From Glandiceps talaboti (taxonomy: Eukaryota; Hemichordata; Enteropneusta; Spengelidae): a stretch of DNA of 64,000 bases. A program made the translations under genes and the position numbers. Position 1 is the first letter of the stretch. Each line of letters opens with the position of its first letter. This document shows positions 44,005 through 57,700 of the stretch, piece by piece. Location of the stretch: NCBI RefSeq assembly GCF_964340395.1, contig NC_135561.1, positions 10,649,232 through 10,713,231 of the forward strand. The letters run 5' to 3'. Below the pieces are notes generated by a model. It was given only the letters and a program-made list of their open reading frames with translations. It ran no database searches and was not told the origin of the DNA.

Positions 44005-46950
44005 GTTGTCTTTTGTTAAAATATGGTAATTGAGCGCAGTGAAACTAATCGAAAGCAGATGTACACAAAATGTACAAGCGGGAGAAAATTCCACACGACT
44101 GATAGTGAAATACAATTAAGGGACCGGTCAGTTTCTTCGGCCTGGGGGGGGGAGCGGTGGATTTGTAGGGTGGGGTCACTCTGTTTTTGAAATTGGCAAT
44201 GGGGGGGGGGGGGTTCATGCTGTTTTGAAAATTGTGGATGGGAGGGGGGGGGGGTTATTGTGTTATGGATTGTGATGGAAGAAAAAATCCTTTTCTACAA
44301 TGACATATAGCCTTGTCTGAAATGTGGTACATGTAAATATTTGTTCTTGTCCCTGTTTCTTACATAAATTCTTTAATATTACTTATTAGTTCAAACATAA
44401 CTATACATATACATATACATATACATGTATTACCTAGCTACCACACTAGTTACACAACATGTCATGTAAATGCTAGGTTGTTTCACAATCAATGCTTCAC
44501 TTATATTGCACTTTGGGGCAAAAGTGAACTTGAAGGGTTCGTAATGGTACTCTTCATAGATAGTTTATAAAAGAAGTTAATCTAAATTGTTCTACTCATC
44601 AGTATGAACTTGTCAGAAGGGATTAATACACTTTCTATTTTGGACACTACATGTTATTGACTCTGCAAATCACCACATCTCATCAGATTCCAGTTTCTGT
44701 TATTCACTAGGTATGACCACCTAAAGTTCTCTAACATACCGGTGATTTTACTGTACATGCAATACTAATGCCCCTATACCAATGTTCGTAACGGGTCCAC
44801 TTTTATGCGACATTAATTTACATTAAGCTTTGAAGCTGTGAAACATTACCATTTTTATAAGACACGTGCTGCACATATTCCCTTCTCAAGCTTTCCCCCT
44901 ACCCTATGGTTTCAAGGGTTTTTTCATGTCATCAAGCCACATTTCATCGTGCACGCGTACGATATATGTACGAAAATAGTGATAATAATAGGATGGAAGA
45001 GATAGAGGGGAAGGAGATTGACGGGGTTGAAATGGAGAGGAAAATGAATGAATAAAAAATTAATGAAATGCTTTTTTTTCAGAATCGGGACGTCATGCTG
45101 TTTACTTTCAGACGTATATTGAGGGCGTTCCTGTAGGGACGGTTAATGATTCATCGCTTTCTCTATATAGAGCTGGTGTATTCCTAGCAAACATGGATAA
45201 TGCACTCAAGGTATTCAATTTACGTATAAATCATCAAATTCTTGTTTTCTTACCCGGTGAAAGGCACCGTCTGTGTAGAGTACTCTCTGGTATATGTTCA
45301 TGGTTCGTGTTGAAACTTGAATCTTGTGTAGAATCATATCTTACAGTATAAAAGTCTAGGACCTGTTAGTCTCCGTTACCCAGACTCTCGCCATGAGCTA
45401 GGGGGCTACATGTAGCCTCCATCCCCACCCCACCGGCGAGAGTCTGGGTAACCGAGGCTAAGGACCTGTGTGCCGTCAAAAAAAAAGTTGCGAAAAAGTA
45501 CCTAGGATGACGTAATAGTCATTATTAGAGGACGAATGCGTTTGACCATAGGCCTACATATCATTGGCGGTCCAGGTACACGGTATAATGCATATGGGAC
45601 GTGCATGGTAAATCGCACTTATAACTTATAAGTCGTACATGTAGGAGAATTATCATTTATGAAAATCGTACAATTTCCAGCTTAACTTCGTAAACTGTGC
45701 TGCAAGAATCACAACCTCTAGACTATGACAAAAAACAAGTTAATATTTTGTCCTGTTTTCTTTACCAAGAATTTTCACCACCAAGGATTTGTAGACAAAC
45801 GAACAATATGGAGACTAGAAAGTATTCCCGCCTTACGATCTCATTTACACCTAGTGAAAGATGAAGCACATCAACAGTTGGTCATCTCTGTCATAAAGAC
45901 GTTTGAAGACGAAGTTGTAACCAGCTACTCAAAACTTCAGAAAGGTATGCCTACTACATGGTGCTCCAGTCTTAGAATTTGCCGGCCTACTGTTGTATTT
46001 CTATATAAAGTCATGTTCACATGCTCTGTTTATGCAAAGTCATTTAGACTGCAGCTAACATAAACTGGGTTTATGATGCTTCTGACAAGCAGCAAATTGA
46101 CCAATCACAGAGTTCCTTTTATTGTCAATGTTGATTGCTTCCCGATATGACTGCCTACGTCATACCGAATTTAACAGTTTGAACAACTTTCCTGCAAGGT
46201 AGTTGATACATCCATGGATAGATCTAGATATCATAGTTATATTCTTATAATACCTTGAGTATTCAAGATATGTCATGTATTATGCCTGAATACCTCGTTT
46301 GAATTTTACTAATAGCAAGTAATGGTGAAGGTAGTGGGTAGAGTACTACTGGTAGTTTTATCACAAAGGCTACAAGTATTACCGAATATATTATATTTAT
46401 CTTGGCGTATACCTCTTCATTGCTAAAGTGGGCCTTTACTAATGTATATATTTGTTTTGATCTGATTTATCTTATAATAGGTGTTATTCACGGAGACTTC
46501 AGTCCAAACAACTTGATTGTAATGTTGGACACAGAAACCTTCCAAACAAGTAACAATGTTCTCTGCGACAATAGCTTGAAAGAGTACAGCATATCTGGTA
46601 TCATAGACTTTGGCGATGCTATGTTTTCTTGTTACGTGTTTGAAGTTGCCATGGCAATATCTATGTTTATGATGGAAAGTGGTTGCCAAGACAAAGTGTC
46701 TATCAGGAAAAACTTCGAGGCAGGATACGAGTCGAAGTTTTTCCTCAATAACTGCGAGAGGGCACTGTTAGATGTATGCATTGCTGCTCGTCTGGTGCAG
46801 ATTGCTGTCCTTGGAACTGGAGAACTGCAGAATCAACCGGAAAATGAATACATCAGAAATTTAGTGATGCTGGCATGGCAACAGTTAACACTTATGTCCA
46901 GCAATGATCATACATCCGGTAATGGTGATGATAGAATCCATACAACATGA
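43473..46950 (+). CDS. HYKK: Hydroxylysine kinase-like protein, copy E (4 exons, stop at codon 4)
   Basis: The most diverged copy. Coding exons by homology are 43473-43851, 45083-45210, 45770-45944 and 46481-46950, giving 384 codons with GT-AG junctions and phases 1, 0, 1. The ATG at 43473 aligns with the other starts, but codon 4 is TAA (43482-43484). From codon 5 onward the frame is open and clearly homologous (DDQYRQFVKTL). Exon 4 has HGDFSPNN and IIDFGD, so the catalytic residues are kept. The C-terminus is about 17 residues longer (SSNDHTSGNGDDRIHTT). Exon 3 starts NFHHQGF where others have DFCHHGF. Either translation starts from an upstream exon or a non-ATG codon, the stop is a sequencing or allelic difference, or the copy is a young pseudogene. 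The conserved remainder favours a functional frame. Confidence 0.75.
43944..44003. repeat. (TA)n microsatellite in copy E intron 1
   Basis: About 60 bp of pure TA repeat, roughly 90 bp after the exon 1 donor. Confidence 0.97.
44142..44260. repeat. G-run-rich block, G-quadruplex potential
   Basis: Several G runs of 7 to 13 bases, separated by related segments containing TCTGTTTTTGAAATTG and GCTGTTTTGAAAATTG, so the block is a short imperfect tandem repeat. The plus (coding) strand is G-rich, so the pre-mRNA of copy E would carry it. Confidence 0.6.
45367..45460. mobile_element. 94-bp palindromic MITE with 9-bp target duplication
   Basis: TAGTCTCCGTTACCCAGACT at the left end, and its near complement ending GGTAACCGAGGCTA at the right. 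Flanked by identical 9-bp repeats, AGGACCTGT, at 45358-45366 and 45461-45469. Its terminus and duplication length match the 7689-7842 element. It lies in copy E intron 2. Confidence 0.88.
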
Positions 46951-47089
46951 ATATGACTGTGCAGTAGCAATACCTGTGATGTTTTATATACTAGATAGTA
47001 AACATGATAGGTTGGTATATATGGTATGACATTGTATCTGTCTGTCTGTGTGTGTGTGTGTATGTATCACGTGTGTATGTATGTATACC

Positions 47090-47627
47090 TCAGTACCCTA
47101 TAAATCGCATTCAACTTGTACAAAATGTTGCAGCCAGAATACTAGTAATTACATGTTCAAAGCATCATGTTCATATCACTCCACTTCTACAGGAAGTACA
47201 CTGGTCGTCTGTACGTCAACGTATTATTCATAAGATTTTAGTCATCACTTTTAAATGTCTTCATGGTTCTGGTCCTCCATATCTTAGTGAGCTAGTCAGT
47301 CTCTATGTCCTGTGGCATAGTCAATATTCAGCTGATCATGTACCGTTACAGACAGGACAATAAAACATGGTGACAGGGCTTTTCAGTTTTGCTTCCCCAG
47401 TTTTATGGAATGCTCTCCCTCTCCAAATCCGTCGTTGTGATAATTGTAATGTTTTTAAATGTCTGTTGAAAACGCATCTTTTTAATCTTGCCATCTCTTA
47501 GATCTGGAATTTAGTTTTTATACTTTTTATGCCTGTTTGTATTTAAAGCGGCTCTGATCACCATCTCTGTGGATTTTAGACACTATATAAATTATTATGT
47601 ATGTATGTATGTATGTATGTATGTATA
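47090..47627 (+). mobile_element. 5'-truncated CR1/L2-type LINE 3' end
   Basis: Translation gives the C-terminal RT region of CR1/L2 LINEs in order: INRIQLVQNVAARI, a HITPLLQEVHWSSVRQRI block, KILVITFKCLHGSGPPYLSEL, then after a frame change FASPVLWNALPLQIRRC and FKCLLKTHLFNLAIS before a stop. About 120 bp of 3' UTR follows, ending in a (TATG)n tail at 47597-47627. The microsatellite tail is typical of these LINEs. It is a dead fragment. Confidence 0.85.
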
Positions 47628-50600
47628 CACAAAGACACACAAAATGAGTTACATTCTTGCCTAAGACAGCTATAGGAGAATGAAGTAAAAGTACACATAC
47701 AAATATTGAAATACACATATTTAATATTCTAATAAAAAGAAATTCCAAGGTGTACAATATACATTTCAAAAACATTTTCATAGAATGCCATAAAGTATAT
47801 GTTTTTTAAATAATATATAAAACATACAGAAATCACACTCACTTTCAGTTCAGAATATTAGGACTAAACCATTCAACAAAGAGGGGGGACAGGTATCACT
47901 GAACATTTGTTGAAACCAGGTGATGCCTCAGCACTCTAGGTCGAGTCTTAGGCACATGACACGAGAGTTTTAATGAACTGTATTTGGCAGTACAGGTTTC
48001 TGATTAAGACAATATTTTGATTATTTTCAACTGTTTTGACGTGTTTTGTGTTCAAGTCATGGTACAGGACAAAACATATCGACTGACTTACAGATTCACG
48101 AAAGTATGAAATCATTGTGAACAGCTCAAGAAAATTGGGCTTTATAACTGCCAAATTTCAAATCAAAATCAAACATTTATCTAACTTCTCTACAAAGAAT
48201 CTACTCCTAAAATAATTTTTTTATGATGTTCACAGAAATGTGATAGAAAATTTAAATAAGTACAGGTCTTTACATTCTTTTATCAACCATCGAGTAGAGT
48301 CTGGCAGCCATTTTGAATAAATGTGAATATTTTGCATATTTTTGTGATCCATTCAAAATTGTCATTTATTAATACTGTCAATAAAGATAAAAGATTGAAG
48401 TAGAAACCTGGAGTTGAGCTGAACAATTCTGGTTTTTTTTTGCAATTTGTACAATTTCTAATAAATGCAGTTGTTTTGTGTAGCACGTCGCTTAATACAA
48501 CTTACATTCTTTCATTGAGACAACTTTTGTGAACTGGAACTAAAATGTACCAGTCTCAGACCATAACTTTTCATCTCGTGCTAACTTTACAGAATATGAT
48601 ATACTTTACAGCTGAAATCAATATTGCATGCAGTTTTAATGGTTTACTGTATTACTGAGTTGGCAGAACTTCATTTCACATCTAGCAATTTTTTAGTCCG
48701 AGTGTTCCTCAAATAGCACTTATTGGAGATAATATCAATTTTCCAAATCAGACATATGCAAATTATGACAGTTCAATTTTCCACATCACAAACATGTAAA
48801 AGATGAAAAAGATGTCAACTTCATGAATATGCAAATTTTGACAGTTTAACTTTCCAAAATCACAAATATGCAAATTGCTAGAATGACAGTTCAAATTTTC
48901 AGACATGTGACTTGAAATACATGGAAGAAAATTATATTTATGATTTAGATGACAGAAATCAAGTCTAGGTTGACATACCTGGTTGTTCTTATTACAAATA
49001 TCATACTAAAAATGACCTTTTGTGGTACCAACTCTGTAAATTTCCTTTCTGAGATTGGTCTGGGATTTTACATAATTTGCTATGAACACATGCAACATTT
49101 TGAAACTTGGCGACATAGACAGGAATCAAGGCCTCTGTGTTGAATTCTAATATCATACTCTACTAACATCATGTTGACTCTTAATTTCATGTGACCAAAT
49201 CTGTAACTCTCCTGTAGTCTATGAGCCTGAGATCTGCCTAAAATTCACTCTTAAATTTACATGTGCAACATTTTGAAACTTAGCAAAAACAACAAACACA
49301 CAAACCATGAACCAGGATATACAATTTACCCTGTTCATGTTTAATGCCCAGTAAAATGTTCTAAATAATCTCGTTTTGAGGGATTTCATTCTATTTCTCA
49401 CTCCAGAGCTCAAAAAGTAAACTGATCTAGTCTACAAGACAAACAGCACAATCCACAAGACTAACTACAGACAGCATTTAAATGAAAATGAATAACAGAT
49501 AATGTAAAATATATGAAAATTTTTACACAGAAAACATAATTATTCAGACTTAATTTGTATCTTTGGCTCATCACTACTTATCTACATTTGTATACAGCAG
49601 CACTTTCATTTGGTATGGTGTGATTGCTGAATATTATGTTCTTTATCGACTGTAATCAAGTTTTTGCTATGATGAATGATATTCCGAGTCACTTTAGATA
49701 TGCTGTAGGGTACGGTCCATTATAATATGCAGCTCAACACTGTTTTAGTTTATTCTCAATCATAAAGTCTAACTTTTCCTGTAGCAATGATTATCATTTT
49801 TTGCAAAACCAACCTAGTTCCTTGAACAATTTTCTTGCATTTTTTGTAAACTTTTTCACTATTTCCATATTACACTGAGGTCGGAGAAATAGTACTTGTT
49901 TTTTGAGATTGTTCTATTTCTTTACAAGTGATTGCAACAGCCTGATTTGCAGAGAAAACTATGAGTGTGTCAAAACAAGCATTGGGCTCAGTGGAATGAG
50001 TGCATGTCCGCTATTCCAAAAAGACCTGTGGAGATCATGAAGCTGGAGTTTCAGAAAACTTCATGTAGCCAAACTGATTTTCATCTTTCATCAGCAATGT
50101 ACAGATTCCAAGCCAGCCACTCTAACCATTTGCTGTGACACCTTAATGTACTTTAATACTGAACTCACATTAGTTTGTGAATAGGTTATAAAATATTTTA
50201 GTGTACAGGTGATTGCATTTATATATAAAGTTCAGAAAAGAAGGCGATAGTTTATTAAAATGTGAGTTTAACAGTGCACATTAAGGTAGTCATGGTGATT
50301 TCTTGGAACAATGGAAGGCAGGCCACTTTCATAGTACTAAAATGTCTCATTTTTTAAAATTAGTCATTTCTGTTTTTGTCACCGCACTGAATGGAAATCT
50401 TCTTCTTTGCTGTCTCTGTGGAAAATAGAGAAAGGAGAAAAGATGTTTGTGATAGTGACAACTGGTGGTGAAGATGGCTAAGTGTGTTAGAAATGTAGGC
50501 TGCACCTGTACCAGGTTTGCATATTGATTGAAATCTGATAGAAATTTGTTAGAGAAAGAGGAGGTGCCTTTTGATTGATTATGTCATTTTTGTCAACTTT

Positions 50601-51102
50601 TTATCTTTTATATTAGAATAGGTTAGGTCATGCACTTTGTCCCAACTTTTCTAATGCCATGGTAACTCTCCCTTCAATTCAGATACATGTGACCTATTGG
50701 AATGTTGGTTTAGCATGTCTGACAAATAATATATTACTTGAGTATGAACAAATATCTTCAATATCATTTTTAGAGCATACCAGTATACATATGTATTAAC
50801 ATAGCACTTAAATAATCATTTTTGTAAGAAACTGTCTGATAGGGTCACAAATTTAAATATTGGATGAGTTACCAAGACATGTTTACCGTGAGAAAATGAT
50901 AGTGATTTGGTAAAATACTGTCCGACTAGATGAGGATAAAAAGGAGACAGACATTGACAGTAAAGATATCAAAACAACCATATTTCCTCTCTCAAATTTC
51001 AATCAACTGTAAGCAACCAAGCTCAAGGGTGTCACTGTAAGCCTATGATCTGACATACAAGAATTAATGCAAAGAAATGTAGTGTTAGCTTTTCTCGTGA
51101 TA
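47628..51102. other. Intergenic region between HYKK copy E and PYCR3
   Basis: About 3.5 kb of AT-rich DNA without a recognisable gene. A threefold local repeat at about 48750-48900 carries an ATATGCAAAT octamer in each unit, followed by GACAGTT. The phrase GCAACATTTTGAAACTT occurs at about 49092 and 49265. Part may be PYCR3 3' UTR. Confidence 0.45.
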
Positions 51103-51117
51103 GGCGCCCTCTAGTGG
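51103..51117 (-). promoter_or_regulatory. Candidate CTCF binding site
   Basis: On the minus strand the sequence is CCACTAGAGGGCGCC, which fits the CTCF core CCASYAGRKGGCRS at all 14 positions. It lies about 0.7 kb beyond the PYCR3 stop. Sequence match only. Confidence 0.5.
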
Positions 51118-51473
51118 CATTTATGGTGTTCTGTTTTAGGACAAGTTCTTGTAGCTATGGCATTGCAATTATGTTTGTAATAATTAAGTAGCGATGTTGC
51201 ATCATATGCAAGTTGAGCAAGTCATATAACATCCACATTCTTGATTGTACATAAATTCATAAATCTATAATTTTGTTTACATGTATATGATATGAAATTC
51301 TATGATGACCCATTTGTAGATATATGTATTAGGTTTATGGAAATAGACTGGGAGTCCTTGGCCTCATGACAAAGAAAGACATTGCTATGTACTTAAGTCT
51401 ACTTTGTTTTCAAGAAGTTACAAAGTTAAACTCACTACTCTGTCTACAATTCTAGGAGGGAAATTCTTGAACA

Positions 51474-51527
<54 letters not shown>
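51474..51527. repeat. (AC)n microsatellite
   Basis: About 26 CA units downstream of PYCR3. Confidence 0.97.
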
Positions 51528-51530
<3 letters not shown>

Positions 51531-51785
51531 ATTTCCTCACCCATGAGTGTCATGAGTATGCCTAACAACAAAATGACAGATTATGATCATGCAAGTCATG
51601 CAGTAACTATGACAACAAGCTAAGCACACCTATAAAACTTTTCCAGAAAAACATCAAACTTCACATCACTAGCATAAATGACCCAGAATGAGCACAACAA
51701 ATATAAACAGTATCTTCTAGTGAAAAAAGTAGACAGCAAAATAGTTCATATTTCTACACAAACATACAAAATTTGAAATGATAAT

Positions 51786-54700
51786 TTACTTTTGTGATAG
51801 TGCTGCTGATCTCAATGTGGCTGCCTCCACGGCATTTATAAGACATTTCCTGAAGCCATCCTCTTCAAGTTTATGTATAGCTGATATCGTACAACCACCT
51901 GGGGAACACACATCGTCCTTCAATGCCATTGGATGCCTGTTTGTTTCTAGAATCATCTTTGCAGCACCCTGGAAAACATGAAATATACATTTTGTAAGTT
52001 TGACGTCACTATAATGTACAGCGCCATGATTTTCTTTAACACTTGGGTCAATGCACTATATGTCTGCAAACAGAGTGACTATTTCATGACACCAGCTTGA
52101 ATTAGGATTACACTTCAGGTGTGAAAAACACACTTCTGGAAGAGCTATAGAAAAAGTTGGTCCAGAACACAAGAATAATCCTATGTAATCCTTATGGTGC
52201 AACTGATAAGATAACTCTAAAGTAAGAACCTGGGATTGAAACCCTGGCCTTCAAGATTTTATGGAACACTTTGGTCACTGCACTGTACAAAAGTTACAAT
52301 TTTTGTCTCAAACTGGGATCATCATGGTACATACATCTACAAAGTTCAAGAGAGACATGACCATCAAACCACTTCACATCTCTAATCGATTAATCATACT
52401 GCCACCTAGTGGTCAACGGGAGAGAATTGGTCATTCTGAAAATGATATCAAACAGGGCAGACCAAAGGTTCAATAGTTGAACCGATTGTGTGGTTTGACT
52501 TAGTAATTCATTAATACAAACTTGAACAATCAGGTTCATAACTAAATTAGAATATTTGTACGGCTAAGGTTTGTTCAATTAAAACTTACCAATAATGCCT
52601 GTGCTGCCAATTTGAGTGACAGTTGCCTTGGTAACCCCATCTTCACACCCCCATCAGCAAGGGCATCAATTGCACAATAAGCCTGTCAATAGAAAATACA
52701 CATTGTACATACAATACTGTAAAAAAAATTAGAATTGAACTTCTCATTTTGCACATTTCACTATTTTCAATAATTTTCCCTCAGATTTTTGTCTTTTTTA
52801 ACAAAATATCTTTAACAATTTACTGATCATTCAAGTGTCTTGGCATTGTGGGTAATCTATGCAAATGAGGGAAATCTTAAACTGTCATGAACAGCATTGT
52901 CACACAGGTCTCATTTTCACCCTATTTTTCTTTCCCCATGAAATATCTGACTCCTTGTTTTTGTACAAAATGTGTTTGAATCCAGACATACATATCAGAC
53001 TGAAAAAAACAAACAAAGGTTTGGGATTTGGGATTTCTAAATTTACAAATAATATTCTCAGTATATGGTTCAGCTAAGACAGGAAGCATTCACCACAAGA
53101 CTGTAACAAGGGGTGAACAAATCAATTTGTGAACTGGTGGTCCCCGGACCAGTGCCTTAAAAAATCCAGTGGTCCTACTGAAAGAATTAGTGGTCCCAGG
53201 TCCCGCTAATGTGAAACATTAAATCTTGCCTATGAATCTGTATATTCAGACGACTTTTTAACATAGTTATTAACAGTATGGTACTGGTCCGATGAACCAA
53301 GGTAAAATTTGTGTGGTCCGCCCAAAAAATCACTAGTCCCGGGCCCAGGACCAGTGGATTTGTTCACCCCTGGTAACATATATAGATTTATTATCAACGT
53401 TCATTACATGTAATGGAGAAGAGAGGTTTGGCTACATGTATATTCATTTAGTTAACAAAAACTCTTCTCCATTCTAAGCAACCCTGTCGTTGCTGTAATC
53501 ACAAGACTGCTACACTTACGTATGCAGGACCACTTCCACTGAGTCCTGTCACAGCATCAATAAATGATTCATCACCTTCATCGCAGTATCCTATACTTGA
53601 AAAAAATTTGCGAACTATTTCACCATCTTTGGGCTTCGTCATGCCACCTCTTGCAAATATTGTAGCTCCTTCTCCAACCAGACATGGAGTGTTCGACATA
53701 ACCCGTACAACTCTAGATTTAGGTGGCAGTTTCTGTAATGTGTGTAAAGAAAACATACATGAATGCTGGTTATACAAACATAGCAGTGATTGACATAGTT
53801 AGAATCATTTGCCCAAACAATGCAATCATTTCAGTAAGTTTCAAGGCTCTCCTAACTGTTTCCCAGAATGCCTCACCCCAGTGTACAGCAGTTCTGTTCT
53901 AAGCCAGATTTGCCAATTTTCATAGTTCTAAGAGGTTGCACATTGCAGGATTAATGAAAATTATATTTTGGTCCCCTATAAACCAATATGAAGTGTAGCC
54001 ATTCAGATAAAACCAGCCCCACCTTTTGCACTTTGAACCCCTTAAGTTATCTGTTATTTTTTAAAGGCCCATGTCATGCTAGGATTACAATTTGGTTGAC
54101 AAAAAGAGTTGTCAGGTAAAGCTTTAGAAAAAAGTTCATTCAGAACAAAAGAGCACCCTCATCCCCCACCTAACCCCACCCCTGATCCTTTTGGCTTCAC
54201 TGATAGGATTACACTAATGCAAGAACCTGGAAATCAAGCTTTTAAAACTTAGTTTGATTTGTGTTTGCAGATATTACGGTATAACTGTATGAGTAAAATG
54301 GCTGAGTAGATGGTTTCATCACGCATGTGTGTAATCTACTGAATAATAATAATTTTAGTTTCTATCTATCTTAGTTAGCCAATAGATTAGCTTCTATAGT
54401 AATAAACTGATACAATCACAAATAACATACGCTTTCCATGTAGTCAATGGTAACACCAGCTGCAAGTGATATCAACAAATGGTCTTCACTAATTACTGGA
54501 GCTATATCCCTTAGCACTGATGGCATTATGTTGGGTTTAACAGAAATGAAGACGACATTACTTGGCTGCACAGCATCCTTGTTATCATAGGTGGTCTTAA
54601 CCCCTAGGCTCTGTAATAAAAACAAATAATACAAGTCAGTCTCATTTATAATAAATATATTTGGAATGTTGGAAAAGACATCATCTTTGTAAACATAGGT

Positions 54701-57700
54701 GGTCCTAGGTAACCCTTAGGCTCTGTAATAAAAACAAGTAATACAAGTCAGTCTCTACATATATGTACATATATATGTTGAATTTGACAAAAGGAATTTC
54801 AGACACTACTCGGTTGGATATAATCTGGGTTAGCTTAGGTGGTACTAAGCCCTAGCTTTGTCAATACATATGTCAAAGCCAGCATATGAGCCAAAATATA
54901 AAATGATGGAATAAATAGACTTCAGAATTGACTTTACCTGGTTGTTACTATAGCTATCAGGAATGAGACAAATTTCATGTAAATGCACAATTATCCAGTT
55001 TATGGTTTTGACGCAGACAATTTACTTTTTAAAGTAACTTTTGTAGATACAAACAAGCCTCTACAACTTACAAGTGCCACTATTATCTACATCAGCTACA
55101 TCTATTATTGTTCTGATCCTTAGGTCACTTCATTCAAGCTAAGTCAACGCTATTAATTCCATAGCAGTATCTTTGTATGACGTTTTTCCTTAGCTTACTT
55201 CACTCAAGCAAAGTTAATACTATGCATTCCATAGTTGTATAGTATACCATTATACAGTAGTGGTCTGAGCTGTAAACCACTAAGAACCCTATTATTTCCT
55301 GACTATCCAGTATCCTGTTACAAATGTTAAACTGACTTGTCCACTGACTTCCATCAACAAAGTCACTTCCTGTTACCTACATTCACTTTGTTAAGATGAG
55401 TTTCCACGCACTGTCTGGGTATTTGTTCACATTTAAAACCCCATATAAATAGAAAGTGCACAAAGAGTTAATCCAACCACAGACCCTAGATTTCACTCAA
55501 AGGACTGCAATATTATAAATGTACTCCTTTCACATGCAAAGGCTTCTAATCTGGTTGTTGTTATTCCTTGACTTGCATCACATCAAGTAAGAGATAAACT
55601 AACAGTATAGCTTTCTCCAGAAAATACTGATAAAGTGTAAAGATCTGTATAGTCTAGTTCCTATACCACAAGTTAAGATTATTAAATTGTTATTTTGTTC
55701 AAGGAGAACACTTAGGCACTATCCAATTCTGGCTAGCAGCCATCCTGAACATTTTCAATGATGTTTTTTTCTGCTCAAGTAAAACATCAAATACTTTTAC
55801 TGAAAATATGTCCGAGAAAAAGTCATTTTGTTTTTCAGTGAAAGGTCTTTGCTGTCTTTTGAAAATATTCCAGTTTGTCCATCCACCTTTGAAGAGAAGT
55901 CCAAAGGTTATAACAGCCTGCAATATACACTGCTGACTTTCAATGGTTCATTTTATATTTTTTCATTTGCCATGGTAACCTGATAGTCTGTGTAAAATAC
56001 CATAACGTTTGTCACCTTGACTTGGAAAGCTCAAGGAGTGCAACCACTTCAAACCCAAAGGTCATTTATAAAAGAAATTCTTATTTTGAGAATGTAAACA
56101 GTATCCTCTATTATAAACTGTAGACTATAAATGACTGACTGGCTTAGTGGTCTCTGAGAACTCTGGTTAAAACATCCTGAGGACGGGATGTATCATCAAG
56201 TCTATGATCAGGTCTACATTTATTTACAACAGCTGATCCTTAAGTCTTTTTGTAGTGATGGAGCAGTCAACATTGAAATGTATGAGCTAGGGAAAGAAAA
56301 CTCATCCGGAATCATATACAGTATATCATAGGCAACAAGAAAACCAAACTAAAGGAAATCAAACTAATCCAAGATCACATATACAATGTACATATAATTG
56401 TATCATGGAAACCTATTTCAATTTTTCATTCATTTCATTATTCCTTTAGAGTCTATGCAAACTATGTAATGGAATGTTTAGTTAGTTAATTTTAAGGTGA
56501 ATGTTCTATTAACCATCAATGGCTTATTGACACATAACACACTGACTGACCAGTACAAATGAAAAGTATTGTGTAACTCAATAACAGGTGGTCAGTGGTG
56601 AATACCACAGACTGCCACGTTGTCAGTTACTTGTTTACAGTCTACATTAACACATATAGATTACAAAGTAATACTTCTGATTTTTTATGAAATGAATGAA
56701 ATTTACATTTAATTACTGCTGTTAATCTTTTAGCTAGATTGTAGTCACTTTTTATGTGGACTAGGACCAGTGTGTCCTTTAAGCCAATTTGACGCGTCAG
56801 TGACACACCAAAATTTGGTGTGCCCCTATCTTTTACTATGTGGAGACTCACTAGAAATGTCAGTTTTTATCATACCGACCCACAACAACAAAAGAAATGC
56901 CAGTTTTTATCATACTGACCAACAACAACAAAATTTGGCTGTCATTAGAGGGCACACTGATGAGGATTCATATAATTAAATACCAAATCCTCATCCATAT
57001 GGCCACTTTAAAACAGTCTTGTAACAACAATATTATCATTTATAATCAACTATACACAATTTGAATTTAAAAGGGCAAGTTCAAATTAGGATTAAATTTA
57101 TAGACTGTGTAAAAAAAAAAGTTGTCTGACAAAGCTTAGTTGATCCAGAATGACAAAATGTATCATGTAATGCAAATGACTCCAATGATTTCATATAACT
57201 CATGAGATAACCTAGCTGATAGAAATTATGGTATTTTAACTTGTTCATTAATTTCATACAATATATACACATACATATTGAATTAAAAGAGATATACAGA
57301 TGTATACACATACTCCAATAAAAAAGCTAAATTTTTATTGCAAGGTTATTTGATAGTAATCAAAATGTATTTCCAGACTGTACCTGTACAACATGATTAG
57401 TACTGACTGAATGAATAAGATAAAGTTAGGTTTGTTGGTATAATCTTATAATCTCTATTCATCATTCTATATCAGTACTACCCCTAACCACTAAATAAAG
57501 TTAACATTTAACCAAACAAATTTAGCAACATGATGCAACCATGCATGCACCTCACACAAATGGATCAATATTCCAAAGGTTTGTTCCCCTTGTATAGAAA
57601 TAATTTTATTCTGCAAATATACAGAACACAGCTGATTCATGATAAAATCCCTACCTATGTAAACACACATGTTTTACAATATTTAATAAATGGGTACACC

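Noticed and set aside
48545-55275. Single half-sites of P1 type (for example near 48553 and 55258)
   Set aside because: They lack the second arm or a 7-bp flanking repeat and may be chance or decayed copies.
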